Below are positions 16,458 through 24,826 of a stretch of DNA of 64,000 bases, in pieces. The DNA is taken from NCBI GenBank assembly GCA_003244105.1, contig QHBK01000006.1:275702-339701 (forward strand), given 5' to 3'. Under the pieces are notes generated by a model. The model searched no databases, was not told the origin of the DNA, and saw only the letters and a list, made by a program, of their open reading frames with translations. Made by a program: the position numbers and the translations under genes. The stretch is from Candidatus Eremiobacter antarcticus. Lineage in GTDB: Bacteria; Vulcanimicrobiota; Vulcanimicrobiia; Eremiobacterales; Eremiobacteraceae. Within the stretch, counting starts at the first letter, position 1. Each line of letters opens with the position of its first letter.

Positions 16458-18071
16458 TCAACGGCCCGGCGCGGCAGCGGGTGATGGCGACCGATTGTGC
16501 ACGGGCCGTTTTCCCTCGATGAACAAGGCGCCGATTATGCCGCCCCCGGCCGTCAAAGCAGCCGCAACGATCATCGCGACGCGAAAGGCGGCGAGGTAGG
16601 AGTACAAGACCGCCTCCTTGAGCCGCGTTTGCAGCGCCGGCGACGCGTCGGACGGGATTGAAGCCGCCGCCAGTTTTGAGCGCTGCCCGTTCAGGGAGTC
16701 GACGATCGCAGCCGGCGCGTTGATGAGGGCCATGCGGCGGTCGAGATCGTTGTTGAAAACCGCGACCACGGCGATGCTCAGGAGCGCGACCGCGAGCAGG
16801 CCCGCGGTCCTGGCAACGGCGTTGTTCACGCCGGAAGCGATCCCGATGCGGTTTTCGTCGACCGAGCTCATCACGGTCGTCGTCAAGGGCGCGACCGTGA
16901 TCGCCATGCCCGCGCCGATGATGACGATGCCTGGAAAAAACGTCGTCCAGTACGATCCGCCGATACCCGGCATTGCCAGCGCTGCGAATCCGCAGCCGGC
17001 GACGACTGGACCGGCGACCAGCGGAGTCTTTGCTCCGATCCTCGCCACCAGGCTTCCGGAAATGGGCGACAGCAAGAAGATCAGAGCTATCAGAGGCAGC
17101 AACGCCGAGCCCGCCGCGGTCGGGCTATACTGTTGGACGAGGATCAGATCGAAGGGCAAGAAGAACAGAGCGCCGCCCAAGGCCGCGTACACACACAGCG
17201 TCAATGCGTTGACCGCGCTGAAATCCCGAGAGGCAAAGAGGCTCACTGGCATCATAGGATGCTGGGAACGAGCTTCTATGAAGATGAAGCAGGTCAAGCC
17301 CGCGGCGCCCGCGGCCAAGAAGGATATCACCGCCGGGGTGAAGCCGGCTGCGCCGCTCGCCGCGATGAGCCCGTAGATGAGCGCGCCCAGTCCCAACGTC
17401 GCCGTCAGCGCGCCCATCCAGTCAAGATGATGAACCACTTCATCGTCTCTGCTTTCTGAGATGAAGAGCGATCCCAAGAGCACGACGGCGATGGCGAGCG
17501 GCAGGTTCAGGAAGAAGATCCAACGCCAGGATGCGTGCTGGATGATCAATCCGCCGAGCGCAGGGCCGCCGGCGCCCGTGAGCGCGGTGAAGCTCGACCA
17601 CAATCCGATGGCGCGACCCCGCTCAGCTTCGCTGAACGACGCTCCGATGATGGCAAGACTGCCCGGCGTCAGCAAGGCGCTCGCGATTCCTTGCAAGCAG
17701 CGGGCAGCGATGAGCTGGCCGGCGGTTTGGGATGCGCCGCAGAGCGCGGAGGCGGCGGCAAAACCGATCACGCCGATCAAGAAGATGCGCCGCCGGCCCA
17801 GATGGTCTCCAAGCGATCCCCCAAACAGCAGCAGAGCGGAAAGAAAGAGCGCGTAGGATTCAACGAACCACTGCACCTGAGAGATCCCGGCGTGGAGGTC
17901 CTGTTGCAGGATGGGAAGCGCGACGTTGACGACGCTGCCGTCGATGAACACCATGCTCGAAGCCAAAATCGTCGCCGCTAGTATCCACGGCCCCGACCGG
18001 CGGGAGCGACTCCCGACGGCGGCACGCGCAAGCGCGGCAGCATCGCACGGGGGCTTGATGATGATGGCCAT
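16458..18071 (-). CDS. MFS drug efflux permease, DHA2 (EmrB/QacA) type
   Basis: Inner-membrane proton antiporter with 14 predicted helices, about 537 residues from ATG at 18071. Typical DHA2 segments: MVFIDGSVVNVALPILQQDL in helix 1, GGSLGDHLGRRRIFLIGVIGFAAASALCG (motif A), ARCLQGIASALLTPGSLAII, and LWSSFTALTGAGGPALGGLIIQ (motif C). The open frame runs to 18236, but the upstream residues are Arg-rich and the hydrophilic N-terminus IIIKPPCDAA fits a start at 18071. No HlyD partner or TolC gene is adjacent. The plus-strand neighbour begins only ~115 nt away. Confidence 0.9.
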   Translation of the reverse strand: MAIIIKPPCDAAALARAAVGSRSRRSGPWILAATILASSMVFIDGSVVNVALPILQQDLHAGISQVQWFVESYALFLSALLLFGGSLGDHLGRRRIFLIGVIGFAAASALCGASQTAGQLIAARCLQGIASALLTPGSLAIIGASFSEAERGRAIGLWSSFTALTGAGGPALGGLIIQHASWRWIFFLNLPLAIAVVLLGSLFISESRDDEVVHHLDWMGALTATLGLGALIYGLIAASGAAGFTPAVISFLAAGAAGLTCFIFIEARSQHPMMPVSLFASRDFSAVNALTLCVYAALGGALFFLPFDLILVQQYSPTAAGSALLPLIALIFLLSPISGSLVARIGAKTPLVAGPVVAGCGFAALAMPGIGGSYWTTFFPGIVIIGAGMAITVAPLTTTVMSSVDENRIGIASGVNNAVARTAGLLAVALLSIAVVAVFNNDLDRRMALINAPAAIVDSLNGQRSKLAAASIPSDASPALQTRLKEAVLYSYLAAFRVAMIVAAALTAGGGIIGALFIEGKRPVHNRSPSPAAAPGR

Positions 18072-18185
18072 GACGGCGTCGTACGAGCGCGCTCGCGTGG
18101 CTTCCCGCTCCCGGAGTGGCAGCCGCTGTTCGCGCTGATCGCAGCGGCCGTATGCGGCGGCTATTGCGGCTCGGAACGCTGGGCC

Positions 18186-18677
18186 GTGAAGACGCTGAGC
18201 GATCGTGCGGCGTACTCGGTGTCGTATGCGCCGCATGCTGCGCGCGTCAGCGACCTCGTCCGGCTCGCGCCGGCGTATGCCGGCGCCGGGCGGGGCTCAG
18301 GCGCGGAGCGGAAGCTTTATGAAGTGCGCGCGTGCTTGTCGGCCTACAAGCGCGAAGCGGACCGCGACTACCATCTTGTGATTGCGGATCCCGCAACCCA
18401 TGAGACGATGATCGCGGAGATACCAAGCGCGCAAGAGTGCTCCGGCGCCTGTGCGTACCCGTGGAACGCGCGCAAGTATGTGGCCGCCCGGCAATTCGTC
18501 GAGACGCGCTTCGGCCAGGCGGGCCGCCGATTTCGCAACCTATATCCGCGGCCCCTGGTCGATGTCAGCGGCGTGGGATTCTTTGACACGCTGCACGGGC
18601 AGTGGGGCGTCGCGCGCAACGGCATCGAGCTGCATCCGGTCTTGCGGCTTCGTCGATTGGGCTGGTGCGCGCCCTAG
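18186..18677 (+). CDS. Hypothetical protein whose coding signal extends upstream of any canonical start
   Basis: 163 residues from GTG at 18186: Val-Lys-Thr-Leu-Ser-Asp then LYEVRACLSAYKREADRDYHLVIADPATHETMIAEIP, SGVGFFDTLHGQWGVARNGIELHPVLRL. I recall this layout from a set of secreted bacterial hypothetical proteins whose mature N-terminus reads ERW-x-VKT; no activity is known to me. Reading the same frame upstream gives a credible export signal, QPLFALIAAAVCGGYCGSERWA (from about 18120), yet no ATG, GTG or TTG exists in that frame back to the stop at 17979-17981. So the true start may be non-canonical or a base is wrong. A second protein-like C-terminus (GIELHPVLRL) is intact. Confidence 0.7.
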   Translation: MKTLSDRAAYSVSYAPHAARVSDLVRLAPAYAGAGRGSGAERKLYEVRACLSAYKREADRDYHLVIADPATHETMIAEIPSAQECSGACAYPWNARKYVAARQFVETRFGQAGRRFRNLYPRPLVDVSGVGFFDTLHGQWGVARNGIELHPVLRLRRLGWCAP

Positions 18678-18758
18678 GCCGCACACCCGGGATCGAAAAA
18701 AAACAAAAGGCGTTTGTGCGCAAGTTTACCGCTTGCGCGCCCAGAAGCGGCGCCTGTT

Positions 18759-19991
18759 TTGGAAGAAACGCAGAGCGATTATTCGGCGGGCATATTCGCC
18801 AACCGGAGCTTCCGGCTGTTCTACACCGGCCAGGCATTCAGCTACGTGGGGGACGGCCTGCGCAGCTTGGCCATTCCTCTGCTGGTCTTCCATCTGACAG
18901 GCTCGGCGCTCTCGCTCGGCGTGACGTACGCACTTGAGTTCTTGCCTTTTGCTTTGGCAGGTTTAGTGGGCGGTTCGTTGGCCGACCGCTTGGACCGCAA
19001 GCGCCTCATGATCGGCTGCGATTTCGTCCGCTGCGCCATCCTTTTGCTGTTCGTCGTCGCCTCGCTGCGAGGCTTTCTCTCGTTGCCGTTGATCTATGCG
19101 GGCATCACCATCATCGCGATTTGCGCTGCCATCTTTTTGGGCGGCCAGTCCACGAGCGTGCCGTTCCTCGTGGGCAAGCACCGCGCGAGCCAAGCGGTCT
19201 CGAGCCTGATAGCGACCGAACAGGCGACGAATTTGATCGCTCCGCCGATCGGCGGCGCTTTGTTTTCGATGGGCGGCGCCTTGCCCGCGCTCGTCGTGAA
19301 TGCGCTGACGTATCTGATATCGCAAGTGGCGATCGCAAACGTGAAGACGTTGGGTCCGGACAAACCCGCGACGTTGCCGACGCGCGCGGAATTCATCTCA
19401 GACATCGCAGAGGGCTTCCGTTTCTTGTCGGGCGACGCCGCTATGCGGGCAACGACGTTGCTGTCGCTCGCGCTGAACTTTTTCGGGATGATGGCGATGG
19501 CCGTCTACATCCCTTTTTACAAAGTCGCCCTGCACGCATCAGACGCCCAAGTCGGTGTGACGCTCGGCATCGTTGCGCTGGGAGCCATCGCCGGTTCGGC
19601 GCTTGCGGGCACGCTTGCGACTTCGTGGCCCTTCGGGATGTCGCTGTGCATCGCGTATGCGGTCGACGGAGTCATCTTCGTGCCGGTCATCTTCGCGCAG
19701 AATCTTTGGGTCGCAGCGACGTTTTGGGCCTTGGCGAGCGCCGGCGGCGCCTTCGAAGTCACGCAGATTATCAGCTGGCGCATGCGGGTGATCCCGCAGG
19801 AGAAGATCGGGCGCGTGTTCGGCGCCGTGCGCATGATCGCGTTGGGGGGCGTCGTTCCGGGAACGATCCTGGGCGGTTTTCTGGCCGACAGGCTGGGAGT
19901 GCGCTTCCCCATCGCGTTGTCGACGTGGGGATTCCTGATCGTGGCGCTCTACGCGTTCGCCATAGCGCCGCTGCGCCGCGATGCTCGCTGA
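18759..19991 (+). CDS. MFS transporter (EntS/MFS_3-like)
   Basis: About 410 residues, 12 predicted membrane helices. N-terminus FRLFYTGQAFSYVGDGLRSLAIPLLVFHLTGSALSLG and LVGGSLADRLDRKRLMIGCDFVRC are typical of the EntS/tetracycline-like MFS_3 family; the C-terminal half has RVFGAVRMIALGGVVPGTILGGFLADRLG. TTG at 18759 is used because it precedes the first conserved residues; a TTG at 18714 is the other option. Substrate unknown. It runs on the same strand as the preceding hypothetical gene with an 81-nt gap. Confidence 0.85.
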   Translation: MEETQSDYSAGIFANRSFRLFYTGQAFSYVGDGLRSLAIPLLVFHLTGSALSLGVTYALEFLPFALAGLVGGSLADRLDRKRLMIGCDFVRCAILLLFVVASLRGFLSLPLIYAGITIIAICAAIFLGGQSTSVPFLVGKHRASQAVSSLIATEQATNLIAPPIGGALFSMGGALPALVVNALTYLISQVAIANVKTLGPDKPATLPTRAEFISDIAEGFRFLSGDAAMRATTLLSLALNFFGMMAMAVYIPFYKVALHASDAQVGVTLGIVALGAIAGSALAGTLATSWPFGMSLCIAYAVDGVIFVPVIFAQNLWVAATFWALASAGGAFEVTQIISWRMRVIPQEKIGRVFGAVRMIALGGVVPGTILGGFLADRLGVRFPIALSTWGFLIVALYAFAIAPLRRDAR

Positions 19992-20054
19992 CCGGCTAGG
20001 GGCCGAGCTGCTGGACAGCATCCGAGAGTCTGAACTGCGCGCGACAACCGGCCG

Positions 20055-20768
20055 ATGAGGATAGAACAGGTCTACTTCGACAAAGGCGGTCAGACAGTGA
20101 AACATGTAAACGCTCGAACCGGGCTCGACCGGCGGTACAACCGCAGTTGGCTGCTGCTCATCACCGTCGTATGCACGCTGGCCTTGATCGGACAAAGCCG
20201 TGGAGACGGGTTCGGGTTTTCGCCGCCGAGCGGATGGCGCGCCCAAAAAGCGCCGGCCGGCTTCGTAGGGCTTTGGACAAGACCTGATGCGCTCGAGGCG
20301 CTCAATCTGTCAACAGCTTCTTTCAACGGCAGCGTGTCCGCGTTCGCGAACGACATCCTCGCCATCCAACGATGGAAAACGCCGTCGCTGCACGTCTACG
20401 CGAACCAGCCGTTCACGATCTGCGGCAACCACACCGGGCGATATCTGATCTGGACATCGATGTTTCGCGGGCGATCCTGGATCCACGAGCAAATGCTCGG
20501 TCTTTGGGGGACCAACGGCTACATATCGTCATACGTGCGGCCTTCGAATCACCCGCCAAGCGCCGCCGCACGCGCGTCGCTCGTGAGCGTCTGCGGCGTC
20601 GCGGGCGGAGGGGCGCCCAATCAATCCGCGCCTCAAGCGGCCCCCGCGCCCCAGAGCCAGCCGGCTGCGCCCGCAAACCAACCGCCCCCTGCGCCGAACA
20701 GCGGCGTGCCGACGCCGTATGTCTACCCGAGCTTGGCGCCGCGCTACGTGCCCGTCATACCTATGTGA
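20055..20768 (+). CDS. Secreted hypothetical protein with Pro/Ala-rich C-terminus
   Basis: 237 residues from ATG at 20055; a GTG at 20097 is an alternative that places the signal closer to the N-terminus. A hydrophobic export helix (SWLLLITVVCTLALIGQSRG) is followed by GFSPPSGWRAQKAPAGFVGLW, a central domain ending YISSYVRPSNHPPSAAARASLVSVCG, and a low-complexity tail rich in Pro, Ala and Gln (about 185-237). The globular part looks like a small periplasmic domain with two Cys (TICGNH, VSVCG). No family recognised. It is followed by a convergent PhhB gene. Confidence 0.6.
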   Translation: MRIEQVYFDKGGQTVKHVNARTGLDRRYNRSWLLLITVVCTLALIGQSRGDGFGFSPPSGWRAQKAPAGFVGLWTRPDALEALNLSTASFNGSVSAFANDILAIQRWKTPSLHVYANQPFTICGNHTGRYLIWTSMFRGRSWIHEQMLGLWGTNGYISSYVRPSNHPPSAAARASLVSVCGVAGGGAPNQSAPQAAPAPQSQPAAPANQPPPAPNSGVPTPYVYPSLAPRYVPVIPM

Positions 20769-20783
20769 CGCTCGACCAACCGG

Positions 20784-21128
20784 CTAGAGCCGAGCACCCT
20801 CATCTCGCGGCAGCGCGTCGCATTTGGCGGCGAAGATGAAGTCGCTCTCCGTCAGTCCGTCGATCTTGTGCGTGAGGATCTCGAGCACGACCTCGCCATA
20901 GCTCAAGCGCACGTCCGGGTGATGCTTCTGCTCTTCCGCCAGCGCTCCCACTCGGTTCACAAAGTCCAGCGCCTTGACGAAATTCTTGAAACGGTACTCT
21001 TTGCGCAAGTGATGGTTGTCCACCGCCTGCCAGCCGGTCAGCTGTGGCAAAAGCTCCGCGATTTTGTCAGACTCGAGCGGCGGCACCCCTCCGCGGCACG
21101 GCACGCAGGTCTGTTCAGCTAGTCCCAT
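20784..21128 (-). CDS. phhB: 4a-hydroxytetrahydrobiopterin dehydratase
   Basis: Pterin-4a-carbinolamine dehydratase, 114 residues. The domain starts DKIAELLPQLTGWQAVDNHHLRKEYRFKNF and carries the active-site EQKHHPDVRLSYGEVVLEILTHKIDGLTESDF. It normally recycles the pterin cofactor of phenylalanine hydroxylase, but many bacteria carry it without that enzyme, possibly for molybdopterin metabolism. A short N-terminal extension with CVPC (residues ~8-11) is unusual. ATG at 21128 chosen; GTG at 21131 is also in frame. Confidence 0.92.
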   Translation of the reverse strand: MGLAEQTCVPCRGGVPPLESDKIAELLPQLTGWQAVDNHHLRKEYRFKNFVKALDFVNRVGALAEEQKHHPDVRLSYGEVVLEILTHKIDGLTESDFIFAAKCDALPRDEGARL

Positions 21129-21152
21129 CACAGCCTCTTTTCCGCCGGACGC

Positions 21153-21788
21153 TCACGCGTGGCCGAACCCGGCGCTCTTCAGCCCGTTGAGCATGAACTG
21201 CACCGCTAGCGCGGAGAGGATGATCCCGAGCAAGCGCGTGAGCACTCCGACGCCCGTCTTGCGCAATGCGTGGAGCACCAAGTCGGCGCCTCTCATGCAC
21301 AGCCACGTGACGAACAGCGCGAGCCCGTACGCCACGTAGATGATGACCAGACGCAGATGATGACCGGCGCTCAGATTCACGAGCAGCAGAACGGTGGCGA
21401 TCGTGCCCGGCCCCGAGATCATGGGAATGGCCAGCGGGAAGACCGCGACTGCGTCCAGATCGGCGGCGGCCTCAGCCTCGGTCTCCGGCGCCGTCTTGGC
21501 GCGCGACGGCCGCGCGAAAAGCATGTCGATGGAGATGAGCAGCAGCAAGATGCCGCCTGCGATGGAAAACGCAGGCAGCGTGATCCCCAAGTACTGCAAC
21601 AGATAGCGCCCGACCGCCGCCATGAAGACGATCACGGCGGCCGCCACCAACACCGCACGATTGACGATCTTGTTGCGGCTTTCCGGTGAGGCGTGAGCGG
21701 TCAGGGCGAGCGTCGTCGGGACCATGCCGACGGGATCGAGGATGGTGAACGCCGTCGCTATGGCGGTGATGGTGAAATGCAGGTCCAC
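21153..21788 (-). CDS. MarC-family integral membrane protein
   Basis: 211 residues, six predicted helices. The first helix ATAFTILDPVGMVPTTLALTAH and the later FPLAIPMISGPGTIATVLLLV are the two conserved MarC signatures, with ITLPAFSIAGGILLLLISIDML between. Function of MarC proteins is unresolved despite the historical link with multiple antibiotic resistance. A charged loop (ARPSRAKTAPETEAEAAADL) lies in the middle. It follows the signalling gene's 3' end by 33 nt on the same strand. Confidence 0.92.
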   Translation of the reverse strand: MDLHFTITAIATAFTILDPVGMVPTTLALTAHASPESRNKIVNRAVLVAAAVIVFMAAVGRYLLQYLGITLPAFSIAGGILLLLISIDMLFARPSRAKTAPETEAEAAADLDAVAVFPLAIPMISGPGTIATVLLLVNLSAGHHLRLVIIYVAYGLALFVTWLCMRGADLVLHALRKTGVGVLTRLLGIILSALAVQFMLNGLKSAGFGHA

Positions 21789-21821
21789 GAAGGCGACGTT
21801 ATGGGCGTTCCGAGCGCCTCC

Positions 21822-24518
21822 CTACGTTGGCGCGGGCAGGGCCTGAGCAGCGATCATGTGGGAGAACTGCTCCACAAGCGCGGGATCGAACTGGCTGCCG
21901 GCGCCTTTCTGCAGCTCTGCCAGCGCCTCGGGTTCGCTCATGCCCTTGTGATACGGCCGGTCCATGACCATCGCGGAGAACGCGTCGATCAGCATCAAGA
22001 TGCGCGACAACAAGGGGATATCGCCGGCTGAAAGCTTGGCCGGATAGCCGCGGCCGTCAAACCGCTCGTGGTGGTAAAGCACCGCATTGGCGGCGTCTTT
22101 GAAGCCCGGTATGTGCTCGATCAGCATCGCTCCGATGGCTGGATGACGCCGGATGAGATCGTACTCGTCGCGCGTCAGACGGCCGGGCTTGCGCAAGACC
22201 TGATCGGGAATGGCGATCTTGCCGATGTCGTGCAGCACGCTCGACAGCAGAAGCGACCGGGTATCCGATTCCGAGAGGCTGAGCAGTTGGGCGAAGTCCT
22301 TACCAAGGCGGTTGACGTGTTCGAGATGATTGCGCGTCGCCGGATCGCGTGCCAAAAGCGCGGCCAAAAGCTCCGACACGGGCTCGAAGTTGCCTTCCAG
22401 TCGCAGCTGCGTCGTTCCGACGCGCTGCAGCCGCGCCATCGGCCGCCCTTGGCGTTTGCTCTGATATAACGCAGCGTCGGCCTTGATGATGATCTCGGCG
22501 GGGGTCCACCCGTCGGTGGGAACCGATGCCATGCCGATCGAGCAGCGCAATGGGATGGCGGCTCCGTCGTGAAGCATGAGCGCCCGGCTCGCGACGTCCA
22601 GCTCGATGCGTTCGGCTGTCAGCAAGCCATGCTCTGCATCCGTATCCGGCAGGATGATCATGAATTCGTCGCCGCCGTAACGGCCGATGATGTCCGAGGC
22701 CCGGCACGTCGTCTGCAGCACGGTCGTCAGCATGCGCAGCGCGTCATCGCCCACAGGATGGCCGTAGGTGTCGTTGACCAGCTTGAAGTTGTCGATGTCC
22801 ATCATCAGCACGACGAGCGGCTCGCTCGTGAAACGCGACCGGGCGATCTCTTCTTCGAGTCGCGTCTTCAAGTAGCGGTGATGGAAAAGATTGGTCAGGG
22901 GATCGCGATCCGCTCGGTTGCGGGCTTCGCCGAACAGCTGGGCGTTCTGCACGGCAAGAGCAAGCTGTTCGCCGATGGCGGTCAGGATGCGCACGCTCGA
23001 CTCATCGAAGGCGTTCTCGTTATAGGACTGCGCCGACATCACACCGATGCAGCGGTCGCCCAAGCGTAGGGGCGCCATGGCCACGGATTTCACGGATTTG
23101 CTGTTGCTGTGGATGTGCTGATGAGGCTGGTCATTGATCTCGGCTTCGGTGTGCAGCACCATCGGCTGCCTGGTCTCCATGACCTTCTGCGCGAACGAAT
23201 TCTCCAAGGGCGTGACGTGCGGCGGGGTGATGTCGTTGCCCTCGATCGAGAACTCGGACCGCATGGCGGCCCCTTCGACGGGCAGCGCGACGTAGAAGAC
23301 CTTCGCATCCATCACGCGGCGCACTTCATCGCACACGGTCTGGCACAGCGCGCCGATCGACAGCTGCGCCGACAGCGCTTTCGAGACTTCCGCCAGCAGC
23401 TGCAGTTCGCGCGCTCGCTGCTCCGCCCGGCCCAAATGCTGTGAATTTTCGACCGCGATCGCGGTCTGTTCGGCGATCGCCACCAGCACATCGCGGTCGC
23501 GCTCGCTGTAGGCGTGCGTGCGCGTGCTCTGCGCACAGATCACTCCGATGGTCCGGCTGCCGGTCCTCATCGGAACCGCCAGTGCCGACAGCACGTCGTC
23601 GCCGTCGCCACGTTGGATGGAAGGATAGCGGCGGAAGTCCTCACCGGTGCGGACGATGACCGGCTGGCCCTCGCGGAAGACATAACCGGTGAGCGAACCC
23701 TCGAGCGGGATAGGATCGCCGTCCTCCACCATGCGGTAGCGATCGACGCAATACGGAAGCGTCATCTGGCCCTGCTCCCAGGTGCCCAGAGCGACGAAGA
23801 AGGTGCCGGCATCCATCACGTTGCCGACGAGGCGATGGAGGCGAGAAAACAGCCTGCGCAGATCGCGCTCGGCACTGAGCGCGCGCGCTGCTTCCAACAT
23901 CAGGCGCAGCTCGGTGCTGCGCGCGCGCGCTTCCTCGCCGACGAGCTTGCAGCGCACCACCACCGCCGCGAGGTCCGCTGCCGCGGTGACATACTCGAGT
24001 TCGGCCGGACCGTACACGCTCTCGCGCCGAGTGCGCACACCGATGTAGCCGAGCGTCTTGCCCTCGTACCGCATGGGCGCCATGATTACCGAGCCCGATC
24101 CATCGCCCGTCGACTGCAAGAAGCCGCCGGTCGGGAGCTTGCGGATCTGTCCGAAAAGCATCGGCCTTCCGACGCGCAGAGTCTGCGTGACGAATTTCTT
24201 GTCGATGATGGGCAAGGAGTCGCGTTCGTCGATGTTGCGTTGATACTGTAGGCGGTAGCCGTCCGGCGCCATGACGTCGGCGGTGGCGGCCACCAAAATA
24301 GGCGCCTCCATGACCTCTCGGACCAGGGCGTGCAGGTTCGCGAAGAAGTGGTCCTCGGCTTGCGACGAGCTCAAATCGAGCAGGCGCGCGTAGAAGTTGC
24401 CCGCAGAAGGTACGGCGACGGCGCTGTGATCTTTGTCAACGGCGGCTTGACCGACTGCGCTGCTCTTCTCGAGCGGAAGCGCAGATGAGCCCTGTATGAA
24501 GGGCCTGACTTGGGCCAT
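21822..24518 (-). CDS. GAF(3)-GGDEF-HD-GYP cyclic-di-GMP signalling protein
   Basis: About 898 residues. Three GAF-type sensor modules occupy roughly 50-200, 215-375 and 385-545 (for example RPMLFGQIRK..., SLTGYVFREGQPVIV, NSFAQKVMETRQPMVLHT). A diguanylate cyclase follows at ~560-710 with DPLTNLFHHRYLKTRLEEE, MMDIDNFKLVNDTYGHPVGD and an intact RYGGDEF. The C-terminus is an HD-GYP phosphodiesterase (~720-890) with SVLHDIGKIAIPDQVLRKPG, YHHERFDGRGYP and DAFSAMVMDRPY. Both catalytic signatures are intact, so it could make and degrade c-di-GMP. No membrane helix is seen, so it is likely cytosolic. The frame continues to 24650, but MAQVRPF at 24518 is the better start. Confidence 0.9.
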   Translation of the reverse strand: MAQVRPFIQGSSALPLEKSSAVGQAAVDKDHSAVAVPSAGNFYARLLDLSSSQAEDHFFANLHALVREVMEAPILVAATADVMAPDGYRLQYQRNIDERDSLPIIDKKFVTQTLRVGRPMLFGQIRKLPTGGFLQSTGDGSGSVIMAPMRYEGKTLGYIGVRTRRESVYGPAELEYVTAAADLAAVVVRCKLVGEEARARSTELRLMLEAARALSAERDLRRLFSRLHRLVGNVMDAGTFFVALGTWEQGQMTLPYCVDRYRMVEDGDPIPLEGSLTGYVFREGQPVIVRTGEDFRRYPSIQRGDGDDVLSALAVPMRTGSRTIGVICAQSTRTHAYSERDRDVLVAIAEQTAIAVENSQHLGRAEQRARELQLLAEVSKALSAQLSIGALCQTVCDEVRRVMDAKVFYVALPVEGAAMRSEFSIEGNDITPPHVTPLENSFAQKVMETRQPMVLHTEAEINDQPHQHIHSNSKSVKSVAMAPLRLGDRCIGVMSAQSYNENAFDESSVRILTAIGEQLALAVQNAQLFGEARNRADRDPLTNLFHHRYLKTRLEEEIARSRFTSEPLVVLMMDIDNFKLVNDTYGHPVGDDALRMLTTVLQTTCRASDIIGRYGGDEFMIILPDTDAEHGLLTAERIELDVASRALMLHDGAAIPLRCSIGMASVPTDGWTPAEIIIKADAALYQSKRQGRPMARLQRVGTTQLRLEGNFEPVSELLAALLARDPATRNHLEHVNRLGKDFAQLLSLSESDTRSLLLSSVLHDIGKIAIPDQVLRKPGRLTRDEYDLIRRHPAIGAMLIEHIPGFKDAANAVLYHHERFDGRGYPAKLSAGDIPLLSRILMLIDAFSAMVMDRPYHKGMSEPEALAELQKGAGSQFDPALVEQFSHMIAAQALPAPT

Positions 24519-24826
24519 TATTGTGTGCACATCCTGGTGACGTGACCAGCCGTGAAGGCGGCCTGTGACAGCGGCCGCAGGCCGTCGCCTGCAGCGGCAG
24601 CGCCCCGTGCCGAGCAAGGCAGCTGGATGAGGCTGCGGTTTGAGGCGCACATCGCGCTTTCGCGCCTCATAGCCTTGAACTCAAAGCGGTTTCGGCTCGA
24701 TCAGCCCGAGACCGAATTCGACCGTCTCATTATAAGGCCGCGGCGTCTGTGGGAAGATTGCGCTGCGTCACAGAGGACGAGCGTCACTATTCCGGCCCCC
24801 AGGGGACTTGGCGCCGCTACGTTTGA
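24519..24826. other. Intergenic region with an inverted repeat
   Basis: 308 bp between the end of glcF and the start of the signalling gene, both on the minus strand. An 8-bp inverted repeat, TGAGGCGC at 24641-24648 and GCGCCTCA at 24662-24669, could be a terminator-like hairpin for the glc operon or an operator. G/C-rich repeats of GCGGC type occur at 24557-24605. I see no credible small gene. Confidence 0.4.

Noticed and set aside
24519..24650. Extension of the GAF-GGDEF-HD-GYP protein to the longer frame start at 24650
   Set aside because: The added residues are Arg/Pro-rich with no domain similarity; MAQVRPF at 24518 begins the plausible protein.
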